A DNA stretch of 35,292 nt, taken from IMG/VR virus record IMGVR_UViG_3300038701_001978, positions 1-35,292 of that record. One strand, given 5' to 3'. Below are positions 12,121 to 20,856 of the stretch, piece by piece; the stretch's first letter is position 1; each line of letters opens with the position of its first letter. The notes under the pieces were generated by a model. It ran no database searches. It saw only the letters and a program-made list of their open reading frames with translations, and had not been told where the DNA came from. Source of the stretch: a virus. Position numbers and translations under genes: made by a program.

Positions 12121-14208
12121 GTGTACGAAAAAAAATCAAAAAGAAATTCAAAGAAAGTAATTGAAACTGCAAAAAAGCGTTTTCAATTGGCTGTTGAAGC
12201 TGACCAACAAGTCAGAGATGTGGCTTTAGAAGATTTAAAATTTAGAGCCGGCGAGCAATGGCCTGAGCAAATCAAGAGTGAAAGAACTAATGATAATCGG
12301 CCATGCTTAGTTATTAACAGAATCCCTCAATTTATTCGGCAAATCACAAATGACCAAAGACAAAATAGGCCTTCAATTAAAGTACATCCTGTTGATGATA
12401 AAGCTGATGTTGAAACAGCCAAAATTTATCAAGGCCTTATAAAACACATTGAATATAATTCTGGAGCTGATGTTGCTTATGACACAGCCTTTGAAGGTGC
12501 TGCAACAAAGGGCTTTGGATTCTTTAGAGTCATAACTGATTACGTTGATCCAACATCGTTTGAGCAAGAAATTTTAATTAAACAAATCAATGATGATTTC
12601 AGCGTTTACCTAGATCCAAATCACAAAGAGCCTGATGGTAGTGACGCGGATTGGGGCTTTGTATTCGAGAACATTCCAAAAGAAGACTACAAAGCAATGT
12701 ATGGCGATTCTGATTTGAGCAAGATGAATGATTGGAGCTCAATCGGCGAAAACATTCAAGATTGGGTTGATAAAAGCACTGTTAGAATTGCGGAGTATTT
12801 TTATAAAAAATATGAAGTTAAAGAAATCAGTCTTTTAAGTAATAACAAAAGCGTATTAACAGAAAAAATTAAAGAGATTTATCCCGAAGGACTTCCAGAG
12901 GGCCTTGATGTTATAGAGACCAGAAAAGCGAATATCCCCGTTATTAAGTGGTGCAAGATCAATGGCCTGGAAGTGCTGGAGGAAACAACTTGGCCAGGGC
13001 GCTGGATTCCAATTATTCCAGTTTATGGTGACAAGTTAATTGTTGAAGGTAGAAAAATTCTAGAGGGCATTGTTAGACATGCTAAAGATTCTCAGCGCAT
13101 GTATAACTATTGGGCCTCAACAGAGACAGAGACAATTGCACTTGCTCCGAAATCTCCTTACATAGTCGCTGAAGGTCAAATCCCAAAAGAGTATGAGAAT
13201 CAGTGGAAAACGGCCAACCAAAAGTCACATGCTTACTTGCCATATAAACCAACAACTCATGCTGGACAGCTTGCACCTCCACCACAAAGACAAGTTTATG
13301 AGCCTCCAGTTCAAGGCATTACCAATGCAAGAATGCAGGCCTCAGAAGATTTAAAAAGTACAACTGGAATTTATGACGCTGCACTTGGAGCAAGATCCAA
13401 TGAAACAAGTGGTATTGCAATTCAAAGACGAAATGTTCAAGCACAAACGAGTAATTTCCATTTAATAGATAACCTTACAAGATCCATTAAACATTGTGGG
13501 CGCATTGTTGCGGATCTTATTCCAAAAATTTATGACACAGAAAGAGCCGCTAGAATTATCGGTGAAGAGGGCGAGCAAGAAATTGTCCGAATCAATCAAG
13601 AGTTTGTGAGAAAAGGAGAGTTAGTTTCATATAATTTGGGCGTTGGAAAATATGATGTTGTTGTTGAAACAGGCCCTAGCTTTGCAACAAAACGTGAAGA
13701 GGCAAGTCAAACAATGATCGAGTTGAGCCGAGTGGCTCCAAACTTAATGGCTGTTGCTCCAGATTTAATTGTTAAGAACTTTGATTTTGCTGGAGCACAA
13801 GAAATTGCAGAAAGATTAAAGAAAACTCTACCTCCAGGCATTGCTGACGATAAAGGTCAAAAGCCAATACCTCCTGAAATTCAAGCACAATTACAGCAAT
13901 CGGCACAAATGATTGAAGGCTTAACTGCACAGTTGAAGCAAGCCAATGAAGAAATCAGAACAAAAGCTATGGAAATTCAATCTAAAGAGAAAATCGAATT
14001 CTCTAAACAAGAAACGGATCTTTTAAAAGAGATTCTTAAGCAAAGTGCAGCGGGTGCGAAGTATCAAGTCGACACTCAATTGCGCGAACTCAATGAAATG
14101 CAAAACAAAAATAATACAAGTGGGTTTGGGCCTCAACAGGCTACGCCCACACAAAATTTTAATCCTACTGATGGGAATTCATCAGGCCAACCAATGGGAG
14201 AGTTTTAA
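12115..14208 (+). CDS. P22-like portal protein
   Basis: The 697-residue product has the length and sequence of P22 gp1-type portals: L-K-F-R-A-G-E-Q-W-P near residue 42, N-D-N-R-P-C-L-V-I-N-R-I-P-Q-F, and a long C-terminal helical part with A-Q-L-K-Q-A-N-E-E-I that forms the barrel. Twelve copies make the DNA gate of the head, dock TerL and carry the tail proteins. No ATG exists near the 5' end: TTG 12115 or GTG 12121 are possible starts, and no SD is obvious, which is odd for a late structural gene. It ends three bases before the scaffold gene. Confidence 0.92.
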   Translation: MYVYEKKSKRNSKKVIETAKKRFQLAVEADQQVRDVALEDLKFRAGEQWPEQIKSERTNDNRPCLVINRIPQFIRQITNDQRQNRPSIKVHPVDDKADVETAKIYQGLIKHIEYNSGADVAYDTAFEGAATKGFGFFRVITDYVDPTSFEQEILIKQINDDFSVYLDPNHKEPDGSDADWGFVFENIPKEDYKAMYGDSDLSKMNDWSSIGENIQDWVDKSTVRIAEYFYKKYEVKEISLLSNNKSVLTEKIKEIYPEGLPEGLDVIETRKANIPVIKWCKINGLEVLEETTWPGRWIPIIPVYGDKLIVEGRKILEGIVRHAKDSQRMYNYWASTETETIALAPKSPYIVAEGQIPKEYENQWKTANQKSHAYLPYKPTTHAGQLAPPPQRQVYEPPVQGITNARMQASEDLKSTTGIYDAALGARSNETSGIAIQRRNVQAQTSNFHLIDNLTRSIKHCGRIVADLIPKIYDTERAARIIGEEGEQEIVRINQEFVRKGELVSYNLGVGKYDVVVETGPSFATKREEASQTMIELSRVAPNLMAVAPDLIVKNFDFAGAQEIAERLKKTLPPGIADDKGQKPIPPEIQAQLQQSAQMIEGLTAQLKQANEEIRTKAMEIQSKEKIEFSKQETDLLKEILKQSAAGAKYQVDTQLRELNEMQNKNNTSGFGPQQATPTQNFNPTDGNSSGQPMGEF

Positions 14209-14210
14209 CC

Positions 14211-15155
14211 ATGTCAATCACGATTACATCAACAACTGATTCTGAAGAGACTGTGCAAGACGCCACAGGAGACAAACAAGAAACGGTTGAAGAGCAAAAC
14301 TCTGAGTCTAGTGAAGAGTCACAAGACGAAACTACTGAAGAGTCAGAAACTTCAGAAGAAAATGATTCAGAAGTTGAAGAATCAGAATCAGATGATGAGT
14401 CAGAAGACGATGATTCTGACGATGATGATTTAGCAGCGAAAGAAAAGCCAAAAAAGAAGAGTGGATTTAAAAAACGAATCGAGCGTTTTCAGAGAAGACT
14501 ATCTGAAAAGGATGAGAGAATAGCTCACCTTGAAAGACTAGCTTTTGAGAAATCATCAAATCAAGATGATTCAGTTGAAAAACCAGTTGAGAGTGTGGCA
14601 GTCACGGAAGATAAACCACAACAAGATGATTTTGAAACTCATGAAGAATGGGTGGATGCATTAACAGACTGGAAACTTGAAAAGCGTGAAGCTGATAGGC
14701 TTTCAAAAGAGAGAGCGAATCAAGCGAAAAGTGCTATTCAAGAGCAAACTGAAACCTTTCAAGGGCGCGTTCAAGAGTTTTCTAAAAAACATACTGATTT
14801 TAAAGAAGTCATTGAAGATGTTGACGACATTAAATTGTCTCTAGGTCTTCAAGAGGCATTACTCTCTTCAGAAGTTGGCCCAAATGTAATGTACGAGCTT
14901 GCACAGAATAGAGATGAATATGCGCGAATTAATTCGCTTTCACCTATTCAAGCGGCAAAAGAGATTGGAAAAATCGAGGCTCGTATATCTTCAAGCATTT
15001 CTGAATCAACAAATCAAAATACAAAAGTGAAAACAACAAAAGTGCCTAAACCAATTCAACCTGTCGGCTCAAGCGGTGGTGGTGGAAGTTCCACAAAGTC
15101 GCCGGATAAAATGAGTTATCAGGAATATAAGAAGTGGCGGGCAAAGTCTGGATAA
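14211..15155 (+). CDS. Scaffolding protein
   Basis: It lies between portal and coat, the P22 gp8 position, and at 314 residues is close to gp8 in length. The first ~75 residues are an extremely acidic Ser/Glu/Asp tract. A basic coiled-coil segment follows (G-F-K-K-R-I-E-R-F-Q-R-R-L-S-E-K-D), then a helical middle, a Gly/Ser linker (SSGGGGSSTKS) and a short basic C-terminal helix (YQEYKKWRAKSG) that would bind the coat protein. Scaffold directs coat assembly and then leaves the procapsid. The assignment rests on position and composition. Confidence 0.8.
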   Translation: MSITITSTTDSEETVQDATGDKQETVEEQNSESSEESQDETTEESETSEENDSEVEESESDDESEDDDSDDDDLAAKEKPKKKSGFKKRIERFQRRLSEKDERIAHLERLAFEKSSNQDDSVEKPVESVAVTEDKPQQDDFETHEEWVDALTDWKLEKREADRLSKERANQAKSAIQEQTETFQGRVQEFSKKHTDFKEVIEDVDDIKLSLGLQEALLSSEVGPNVMYELAQNRDEYARINSLSPIQAAKEIGKIEARISSSISESTNQNTKVKTTKVPKPIQPVGSSGGGGSSTKSPDKMSYQEYKKWRAKSG

Positions 15156-15160
15156 TTATT

Positions 15161-15192
15161 AACCCTTTTCCTTTTGCCGGACAATAACCGGC
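15161..15192 (+). promoter_or_regulatory. Leader hairpin, element A (before the coat gene)
   Basis: AACCCTT (15161-15167) is followed by stem GCCGG (15176-15180), loop ACAATAA and CCGGC (15188-15192), just upstream of the coat SD TGGAG. A second copy at 26494-26522 keeps AACCCTT and the loop A-Y-AATAA, but its stem is GCGGG/CCCGC: one pair differs and the pairing is kept. It has no T-tract after the stem, so it is not a normal terminator. It is probably an mRNA-stabilising or translation-enhancing leader. Confidence 0.5.
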
Positions 15193-15205
15193 CTGGAGTT
15201 TAGCA

Positions 15206-16414
15206 ATGGCAAATACAAATTTAACAATTTCAATGATTACTAGGGAGGCTCTCAGAGTTTTAGAGAACAACCTTACTTTTACAAAAGGCGTGAGCCGACA
15301 ATACGATGATAAGTATGCAGTTGAGGGAGCCAAGATTGGTGACACTCTTAACGTTCGCAAGCCAGCTCGTTATGTTGGCCGAACTGGAACAGCTTTGAGT
15401 GTTGAAGATCACACTGAAACGAGCGTTCCTTTACAACTCGACACTCAATTTGGTGTTGATGTTAACTTTACATCAAAAGAGCTTGCTCTTGATATTGATG
15501 ATTTTTCTGATCGCATCATAAAGCCTGCAATGGCTACTGTTGCAAACAAGATTGATCGCGATGGATTAGCACTCTACAAAGATGTTTATAATGCAGTAGG
15601 AACGCCTGCAACAGTTCCAACGGCTTTAAAAACTTATTTACAAGCCGGTGCAAAAATGGATTACGAAGCGGCTCCAAGAGATGGAATGCGCTCAGTTGTT
15701 TTAGATCCAAATGCACAAGTAGAAATCGTTGACTCTCTTAAAGGACTTTTTCAGTCTAGCAATGAAATTAGTGATCAATACAAGTCTGGCAACATGGGAA
15801 TGGCCGGTGGCTTTAAATGGTCAATGGATCAAAATATTAATACTCACACAGTTGGACCTTTAGGTGGCACACCACTTGTTAATGGTGCAGCTCAAACAGG
15901 CTCAAGCCTTGTAACTGATGGCTGGACAGCCTCAGCGGCGGCAAGACTTAACAAAGGTGATATTTTCACAATTGCTGGAGTCTTTGCTGTAAACCCACAA
16001 AGTAGACAATCGACAGGTCAGCTAAGACAGTTTGTTGTAACTTCAGATGTGAGCTCTGATGGTTCAGGAAACGCGACTGTTGGAATTTCACCTTCAATCA
16101 TAGCAAGTGGTGCTTTCCAAACTGTTGATGCACTTCCTGCTGATAACGCTGCAATTACTGTTTTAGGTGCTGCTGCTGCATTATCTCCAACTCACCTTGC
16201 ATATCATAGAGATGCTTTTACTTTCGCCTGTGCTGATTTACAGCTTCCAAACGGAGTAGACATGGCAGCTCGAGTTTCAGACAAACAGTTGGGAATGTCT
16301 GCAAGAATGGTAAGAGCTTACGATATCAACAACGATAAGTTTCCTTGTCGATTAGATATCCTTTATGGATGGAAATCAATCTATCCAGAATTGGCTTGCC
16401 GAATTCAAGGATAA
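15206..16414 (+). CDS. P22-like major capsid (coat) protein
   Basis: This 402-residue protein begins MANTNLTISMITREALRVLE and continues with G-D-T-L-N-V-R-K-P-A-R-Y, V-N-F-T-S-K-E-L and N-K-I-D-R-D-G-L, all typical of the P22 gp5 coat family (HK97 fold with an inserted I-domain, here about residues 220-310 with T-G-Q-L-R-Q-F). It builds the T=7-type shell on the scaffold. TGGAG lies seven bases before its ATG and a structured leader precedes that. A strong hairpin follows the stop (16435-16459). Confidence 0.94.
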   Translation: MANTNLTISMITREALRVLENNLTFTKGVSRQYDDKYAVEGAKIGDTLNVRKPARYVGRTGTALSVEDHTETSVPLQLDTQFGVDVNFTSKELALDIDDFSDRIIKPAMATVANKIDRDGLALYKDVYNAVGTPATVPTALKTYLQAGAKMDYEAAPRDGMRSVVLDPNAQVEIVDSLKGLFQSSNEISDQYKSGNMGMAGGFKWSMDQNINTHTVGPLGGTPLVNGAAQTGSSLVTDGWTASAAARLNKGDIFTIAGVFAVNPQSRQSTGQLRQFVVTSDVSSDGSGNATVGISPSIIASGAFQTVDALPADNAAITVLGAAAALSPTHLAYHRDAFTFACADLQLPNGVDMAARVSDKQLGMSARMVRAYDINNDKFPCRLDILYGWKSIYPELACRIQG

Positions 16415-16434
16415 TTTACTCATCAATAAAAAAC

Positions 16435-16459
16435 TCAAGGGGGGATTTTTCCCCCTTGA
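16435..16459 (+). terminator. Strong hairpin after the coat gene
   Basis: TCAAGGGGG (16435-16443) pairs perfectly with CCCCCTTGA (16451-16459) around the 7-base loop GATTTTT. It follows the coat stop by 20 bases. No T-tract comes after the stem, so it is likely to stall or protect mRNA ends, giving extra coat transcript, more than to terminate fully. The next gene begins 30 bases later with its own SD GGAG. Confidence 0.6.
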
Positions 16460-16489
16460 CCTTGCAAATACCTAGACGGAGAAATTCAA

Positions 16490-16699
16490 ATGAAGAAAGA
16501 AATCACAGTAAAAGAAAACGAATACCCGAAATATCTTTATCATAAAACTGAAGGCGCAATGTTACTTAAGTGCAAAGAAGATGAGGATGCTTTAGGAAAA
16601 GGTTGGGTTGATTCTCCAGTGGCTTTTGAAAAGGAAGATAAGAAAGAAGCATCAAAGAAAGAAGAGAAAAAAGAAGACAAGAAAGAAAAGAAGTCGTAA
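16490..16699 (+). CDS. Small structural-operon protein with Lys/Glu-rich tail, 69 aa
   Basis: It starts at ATG 16490 with GGAG nine bases upstream and ends directly before the gp4-like gene. The first ~45 residues form a small domain containing Y-P-K-Y-L-Y-H and G-K-G-W-V-D-S-P-V-A-F, a pattern frequent in short proteins next to phage coat genes. The rest is a Lys/Glu run predicted to be a free helix. The role is unknown. A head-completion or capsid-binding role fits the position. Confidence 0.65.
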   Translation: MKKEITVKENEYPKYLYHKTEGAMLLKCKEDEDALGKGWVDSPVAFEKEDKKEASKKEEKKEDKKEKKS

Positions 16700-17407
16700 A
16701 TGGCTACGGCAAGCGATTTAATTAAAGGCTCACTTAGAGATATCGGCGCAATTGCAGCCGGTGAAACGCCTTCAGCCAGTGAAATTGCTGATGGCTTAGA
16801 GTCTTTAAATTTGCTTGTTAGCAGTTGGAGCAATAACGGTTTTTTAATCTATGAAGAAAAAAGAGAACCGTTTACTCTTTCAGTCGGTGTTCAAAGATAC
16901 ACAATTGGCTCCGGTGGTGATTTTGATACATCAAGACCGATGAGACTAAAAGCTGCATCTATTAAACAATCATCAAATGACACTGAAATACCTGTAAGAA
17001 TCTTAAATATTCAAGAGTGGCAAGACATAGCACTTAAAAGCACTCAGTCTGATTTGGTTCAAGCCATTTATTATAATGATGCTTATCCATTGGCTGAAAT
17101 AGATGTTTATCCGGTGCCAAGTGAAGCAAACAGTTTAATTTTGTATAGCGAAAAGCCGCTGACAGAATTTGCATTGAGTTCAACTGACGTTATTTTGCCA
17201 CAAGGTTATTTCAGGGCATTAAGAAAGAATTTGGCCGTAGAGATGTGTCCAGAGTATGGAAAAAATCCGAATCCTATCTTAATGCAAGCGGCAATTGATT
17301 CAAAAGCAGAAATTTCAAGAGTGAATACAAAGCCAGTTTATTTAAAAAGTGACGCCGCAGAATTAACTTCAAAAAAGAGTACTTTTAATTGGTTAACAGG
17401 AGAGTGA
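16700..17407 (+). CDS. P22 gp4-like head-tail connector (tail accessory factor)
   Basis: The 235-residue protein starts MATASDLIKGSLRDIGAIAA, then E-T-P-S-A-S-E-I-A-D-G-L-E-S-L-N-L-L-V-S-S-W, the helical N-terminal domain typical of P22 gp4. Gp4 binds under the portal after packaging and stabilises DNA inside the head. It is longer than P22 gp4 (166 residues) by a C-terminal region containing P-Q-G-Y-F-R-A-L-R-K-N-L-A and a conserved-looking P-E-Y-G-K. It directly precedes the gp10-like gene, as in P22. Confidence 0.87.
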   Translation: MATASDLIKGSLRDIGAIAAGETPSASEIADGLESLNLLVSSWSNNGFLIYEEKREPFTLSVGVQRYTIGSGGDFDTSRPMRLKAASIKQSSNDTEIPVRILNIQEWQDIALKSTQSDLVQAIYYNDAYPLAEIDVYPVPSEANSLILYSEKPLTEFALSSTDVILPQGYFRALRKNLAVEMCPEYGKNPNPILMQAAIDSKAEISRVNTKPVYLKSDAAELTSKKSTFNWLTGE

Positions 17408-17408
17408 A

Positions 17409-19478
17409 TTGAAACTTGATGGGTTTATAGGGCCAGCTTACACACTTGATTCTGTGAATGTTGATGCCCAACGTTGTGTAAACTTATATCCAGAAGTTAT
17501 CGAATCAGGAAAAGGCAAAGGCGCACAAGTAGCCTATTTAAAGTCTACTCCAGGTCTAGAGCTACTTTTAACTGTTGGAGATGGCCCAATTCGGTGTATG
17601 CATACCGATGCTTTAGGCCGTACATTTGTAGTTAGTGGCAATAAAATTTATGTAGTTTCACACAAAGACAATTTTCATTATTTGCCAAGACAAGTTGGTG
17701 CAACGAGTGATTTGGTTGTTCAAGGCGGATCTACAATTGATATTTCAACAGATGAAATAACATCAAATGATCATGGATTTTATACAGGCCAACAGGTTCA
17801 AGTTTCATCATCTGGAACGCTTCCAGCCGGTCTTACAGTATTAACGGATTATTATCTAATCGTTTTAAGTTCTAATGTTTATAAATTTGCAACATCTTTG
17901 GCAAATGCTTTAGCTGGCATCGATGTTGATATAACGAATGTTGGAAGTGGTAACATGACAGTCACTTCTCAAACATCCACAACAGTTTCTTATATTCAAA
18001 ATGCTGATATTGATTTGACAACAGACACTTTTACAATGCGCTCTCATGGCATGTATACAGGAATGAAAGTGCAAATATCTACAGATGGTGTTTTGCCAAC
18101 AGGTTTGAGTGCTGGGACTGATTACTATATTATTGCATCTACTTCTAACACTTTTAAACTCGCCTCCAGTTCAGCCAATGCTGAGGCTGGAACGGCTGTT
18201 GATATCACGGCCTTTTATTCATCAACAGACTGGGTTTCAACATTAATGACTACGACTGGTACAGATAGTGGTGGTTCAGCTTTTACTCTTGAGACTTCAA
18301 GTGGTCCTGTTTATGCGGCCTCATCTCAAAATATAGTTGAGTTTTCTGGCAATAATTATGTGACTGAATTTGTTGATGGCACTGACGAATATAGTTTTAT
18401 AGATAGCCTTCAGGGCAGTATGACACTTGGACCATTATTGGGAAGTAGTCAGCCAGTAACTAATATTTTATGGCTTGATTCTTACTATATTAGAATATTT
18501 AAAGACTTTAATACATTTTATGTTTCAACTCTTGGAGGCGTTGCTTTTGGAGATGATTTCGCATCTGCTGAAGGCGATCCAGATAAAATTCTATCAATAG
18601 TTAAAAACTTTCGTCAGCTCTATTTATTTGGTGAAAAAACTATTGAAATATTTAGTAATACTGGAAACTCGGCTTTTCCATTTGAAAGAGTACCAGGCGG
18701 ATATATTGAAGTAGGTACTTCGGCAAAAGATAGTGTAAGAAAAATCAAAGAGACAATATTCTGGCTTGGGAGAACTAACTCAGGGGCTAACAGCGTTTAT
18801 GCAATGAGGGGTAACACTCCTCAAAGAATCTCTACTCATGCAATAGAGCAAGCAATATCAAGCTATGCTGATCCAGCAAGTGCAACGGCTTATACTTATG
18901 CTAAAAATGGGCATGACTTTTATGTATTGAATTTTGCAGAGGCTACTTGGGTTTATAATATGTCAAATGGACTTTGGCATGAAAGAGCTTATACGAATAG
19001 TGGAACTCTTGAAAGGCATAGAGCCGAGCAAGCTTTATATTTTGCACCAAAAGATTTAAACCTAGTTGGTGATTACGAGTCTGGGAAAATCTATAAACTC
19101 AATGACTCTTATTATTCTGATAATGGCGATGCGATTACAAGGCTTCGGACTTCACCTCATATTAGCTCAGGGCTTGACCGGATTTTTTGCTCAAAGTTTC
19201 AGTTAGACATGGAAACAGGCATCGGTCTTGACGGAGACGTTCAAGGTTCTGATCCAACTGTGATGCTTGATTTCTCTGATGATGGCGGCCACACATGGTC
19301 AAGTGAGAGCTGGGCATTGGCTGATGCAGGAAGTGGCCAAATTGGAAACTTTAAAAAGAGAGTTATCTGGAGAAGACTTGGAAGTTTTAGAGACCGAATA
19401 TTCAGAGTGAAAATCACTGATCCAGTACCAGTTACCCTTATAGATGCGCAGTTAGAAGTTAAAAAGGGGGCTAATTAG
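17409..19478 (+). CDS. P22 gp10-like tail hub protein with inserted tandem repeats
   Basis: It starts at TTG 17409 with AGGAG just upstream. The N-terminus L-D-G-F-I-G-P-A-Y and Q-R-C-V-N-L-Y-P-E, and later blocks R-Q-L-Y-L-F-G-E-K-T-I-E-I-F and F-P-F-E-R-V-P-G-G-Y, are characteristic of the P22 gp10 family, which forms the tail hub below gp4. The protein is 689 residues against 472 in P22. The extra length includes two copies of a ~70-residue beta-rich unit at about residues 108-182 and 198-268. The rest fits a beta-propeller-like fold. It overlaps the next gene by one base. Confidence 0.88.
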   Translation: MKLDGFIGPAYTLDSVNVDAQRCVNLYPEVIESGKGKGAQVAYLKSTPGLELLLTVGDGPIRCMHTDALGRTFVVSGNKIYVVSHKDNFHYLPRQVGATSDLVVQGGSTIDISTDEITSNDHGFYTGQQVQVSSSGTLPAGLTVLTDYYLIVLSSNVYKFATSLANALAGIDVDITNVGSGNMTVTSQTSTTVSYIQNADIDLTTDTFTMRSHGMYTGMKVQISTDGVLPTGLSAGTDYYIIASTSNTFKLASSSANAEAGTAVDITAFYSSTDWVSTLMTTTGTDSGGSAFTLETSSGPVYAASSQNIVEFSGNNYVTEFVDGTDEYSFIDSLQGSMTLGPLLGSSQPVTNILWLDSYYIRIFKDFNTFYVSTLGGVAFGDDFASAEGDPDKILSIVKNFRQLYLFGEKTIEIFSNTGNSAFPFERVPGGYIEVGTSAKDSVRKIKETIFWLGRTNSGANSVYAMRGNTPQRISTHAIEQAISSYADPASATAYTYAKNGHDFYVLNFAEATWVYNMSNGLWHERAYTNSGTLERHRAEQALYFAPKDLNLVGDYESGKIYKLNDSYYSDNGDAITRLRTSPHISSGLDRIFCSKFQLDMETGIGLDGDVQGSDPTVMLDFSDDGGHTWSSESWALADAGSGQIGNFKKRVIWRRLGSFRDRIFRVKITDPVPVTLIDAQLEVKKGAN

Positions 19479-19981
19479 TGGCTAATGTAGAGAAAACATT
19501 CACCTTACCACTCCATAGCCCAATGCTTGAAGGTGGCATTCTAACTCACATTTGGACTTGGTTTTTTAGAGACTTGTTTTCTAGAGTTTTTCCATTGGGA
19601 AAAGAGCGTTATGCAGGCCTAGCCAATAATCAAAGTTCGCCTGCAAATGTTGAAGGATTAAAATTTGACCGACGTTTTGTGAGTTGTGTCTTTGTTGAGT
19701 ATTGCGTTCAAAGAGTCACAACAGGTGGTAGTGCCATTGAAAAGATTGAAGCGGGGCTTTTTGTACTGACTTACAATCCAACTTCAGATGATTGGAATTT
19801 TCATTCAATTAATGCAGATAGCCCAGACAATTCGGGCGTTGATTTTACTGTGACCTCAACAGGCCAGGTTCAATACACCTCAACAAACGAGGGGGGAACA
19901 GCATCAATTTCAAGAATATTTTACAGAGCAAGAGTCATGGAAGGCAAAAGCTCACAGTATTCACTTTTAAGGGAGGCGTAG
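19478..19981 (+). CDS. Tail-associated hypothetical protein, 167 aa
   Basis: It starts at GTG 19478 sharing a base with the previous stop, with AAGGGGG upstream. The product is beta-rich with aromatic residues (ILTHIWTWFFRDLFSRVFP) and a C-terminal half of alternating Thr/Ser/Val strands. It occupies the place where P22 encodes the tail needle gp26, but it has no long coiled coil, so it is not an obvious needle. It is probably a tail or virion component. Confidence 0.65.
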   Translation: MANVEKTFTLPLHSPMLEGGILTHIWTWFFRDLFSRVFPLGKERYAGLANNQSSPANVEGLKFDRRFVSCVFVEYCVQRVTTGGSAIEKIEAGLFVLTYNPTSDDWNFHSINADSPDNSGVDFTVTSTGQVQYTSTNEGGTASISRIFYRARVMEGKSSQYSLLREA

Positions 19982-19983
19982 AA

Positions 19984-20856
19984 ATGGATTTTAGCAGCAT
20001 ATGGAGTCCTGTTGATAACACATTGGGTACAAATATTGGGGGCAGTAACTCGACTGATAGAGCACTTCGATCACAAGCTGAAGGAACTGCAAACGCAAAC
20101 CAAGCATTATCAAATGCATACGACCAACAAAGAAATGCATTAGGTGCATATAGAGTCGCGGGTGAGGGGTCTTTAAGTCAACTGGCTAGAGGCGACTTTA
20201 TGAATAACTTTGAAGCTAATCCAGGCTATCAATTTAGATTGAATGAAGGATTAGATGCGCTTCAGGGATCAGCCGCAGCAAAGGGAATGCTCAACTCTAG
20301 TGGAACCATGAAGGGCATGATGGGTTATGCCCAAGGGATGGCTTCACAAGAATATGATAAGGCCTACGATAGACAATACAACAGACTCTCTCAACTAGCC
20401 GGCATTGGTCAAAATGCAAACAACCAATATGTAAACGCCGCTGGAAATTATGGAGCTGGAGTTTCTGCAAACTACATGGGCATGGGAAACGCTGGAGCTG
20501 CCGCAGAAATTGGAGAAGCAAACAGACAAGCAAACTTAATTGGTCAAGGTGGCCAAGCCGCTGCAACAATGATGTCCTTTTCAGATGAAAGAGTGAAATC
20601 AGATATTGAGCAAGTAAGTGCTGAAGATTTACGAGAACTAAAAGGAGCGGTCAAACCTTATCACTTTAAATACATAGATTCGAAGTATGGCCAAGGCCCT
20701 TGGGTTGGAGTTATGGCCCAAGACTTAGAAAAGACCAAGCTTGGAAAGACTGTTGTCACAAAAGATAAAAAAGGAGTGAGAAAAGTAGACATGAAAAAGC
20801 TCTACTCAATCTTGGTAGTTTCTCTTTTAGATAGCGAGGTGAAAAATGCCGGCTGA
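19984..20856 (+). CDS. Ejection-type virion protein with C-terminal S74 chaperone domain
   Basis: Residues 1-195 are Ala/Gln/Asn/Gly-rich and helical, with N-N-F-E-A-N-P-G-Y-Q-F-R-L-N-E-G and Y-D-R-Q-Y-N-R-L-S-Q-L-A-G-I-G, like P22 gp7-type DNA ejection proteins. From residue ~197 a Peptidase_S74 (intramolecular chaperone) domain follows: S200-D-E-R-V-K205-S-D-I, with the Ser/Lys self-cleavage pair spaced as in endosialidases, then Y-H-F-K-Y and G-V-M-A-Q-D-L. Cleavage before S200 would release the mature front part. S74 domains usually end tail fibres and spikes, so this fusion is unusual. It overlaps the next gene by 11 bases. Confidence 0.8.
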   Translation: MDFSSIWSPVDNTLGTNIGGSNSTDRALRSQAEGTANANQALSNAYDQQRNALGAYRVAGEGSLSQLARGDFMNNFEANPGYQFRLNEGLDALQGSAAAKGMLNSSGTMKGMMGYAQGMASQEYDKAYDRQYNRLSQLAGIGQNANNQYVNAAGNYGAGVSANYMGMGNAGAAAEIGEANRQANLIGQGGQAAATMMSFSDERVKSDIEQVSAEDLRELKGAVKPYHFKYIDSKYGQGPWVGVMAQDLEKTKLGKTVVTKDKKGVRKVDMKKLYSILVVSLLDSEVKNAG

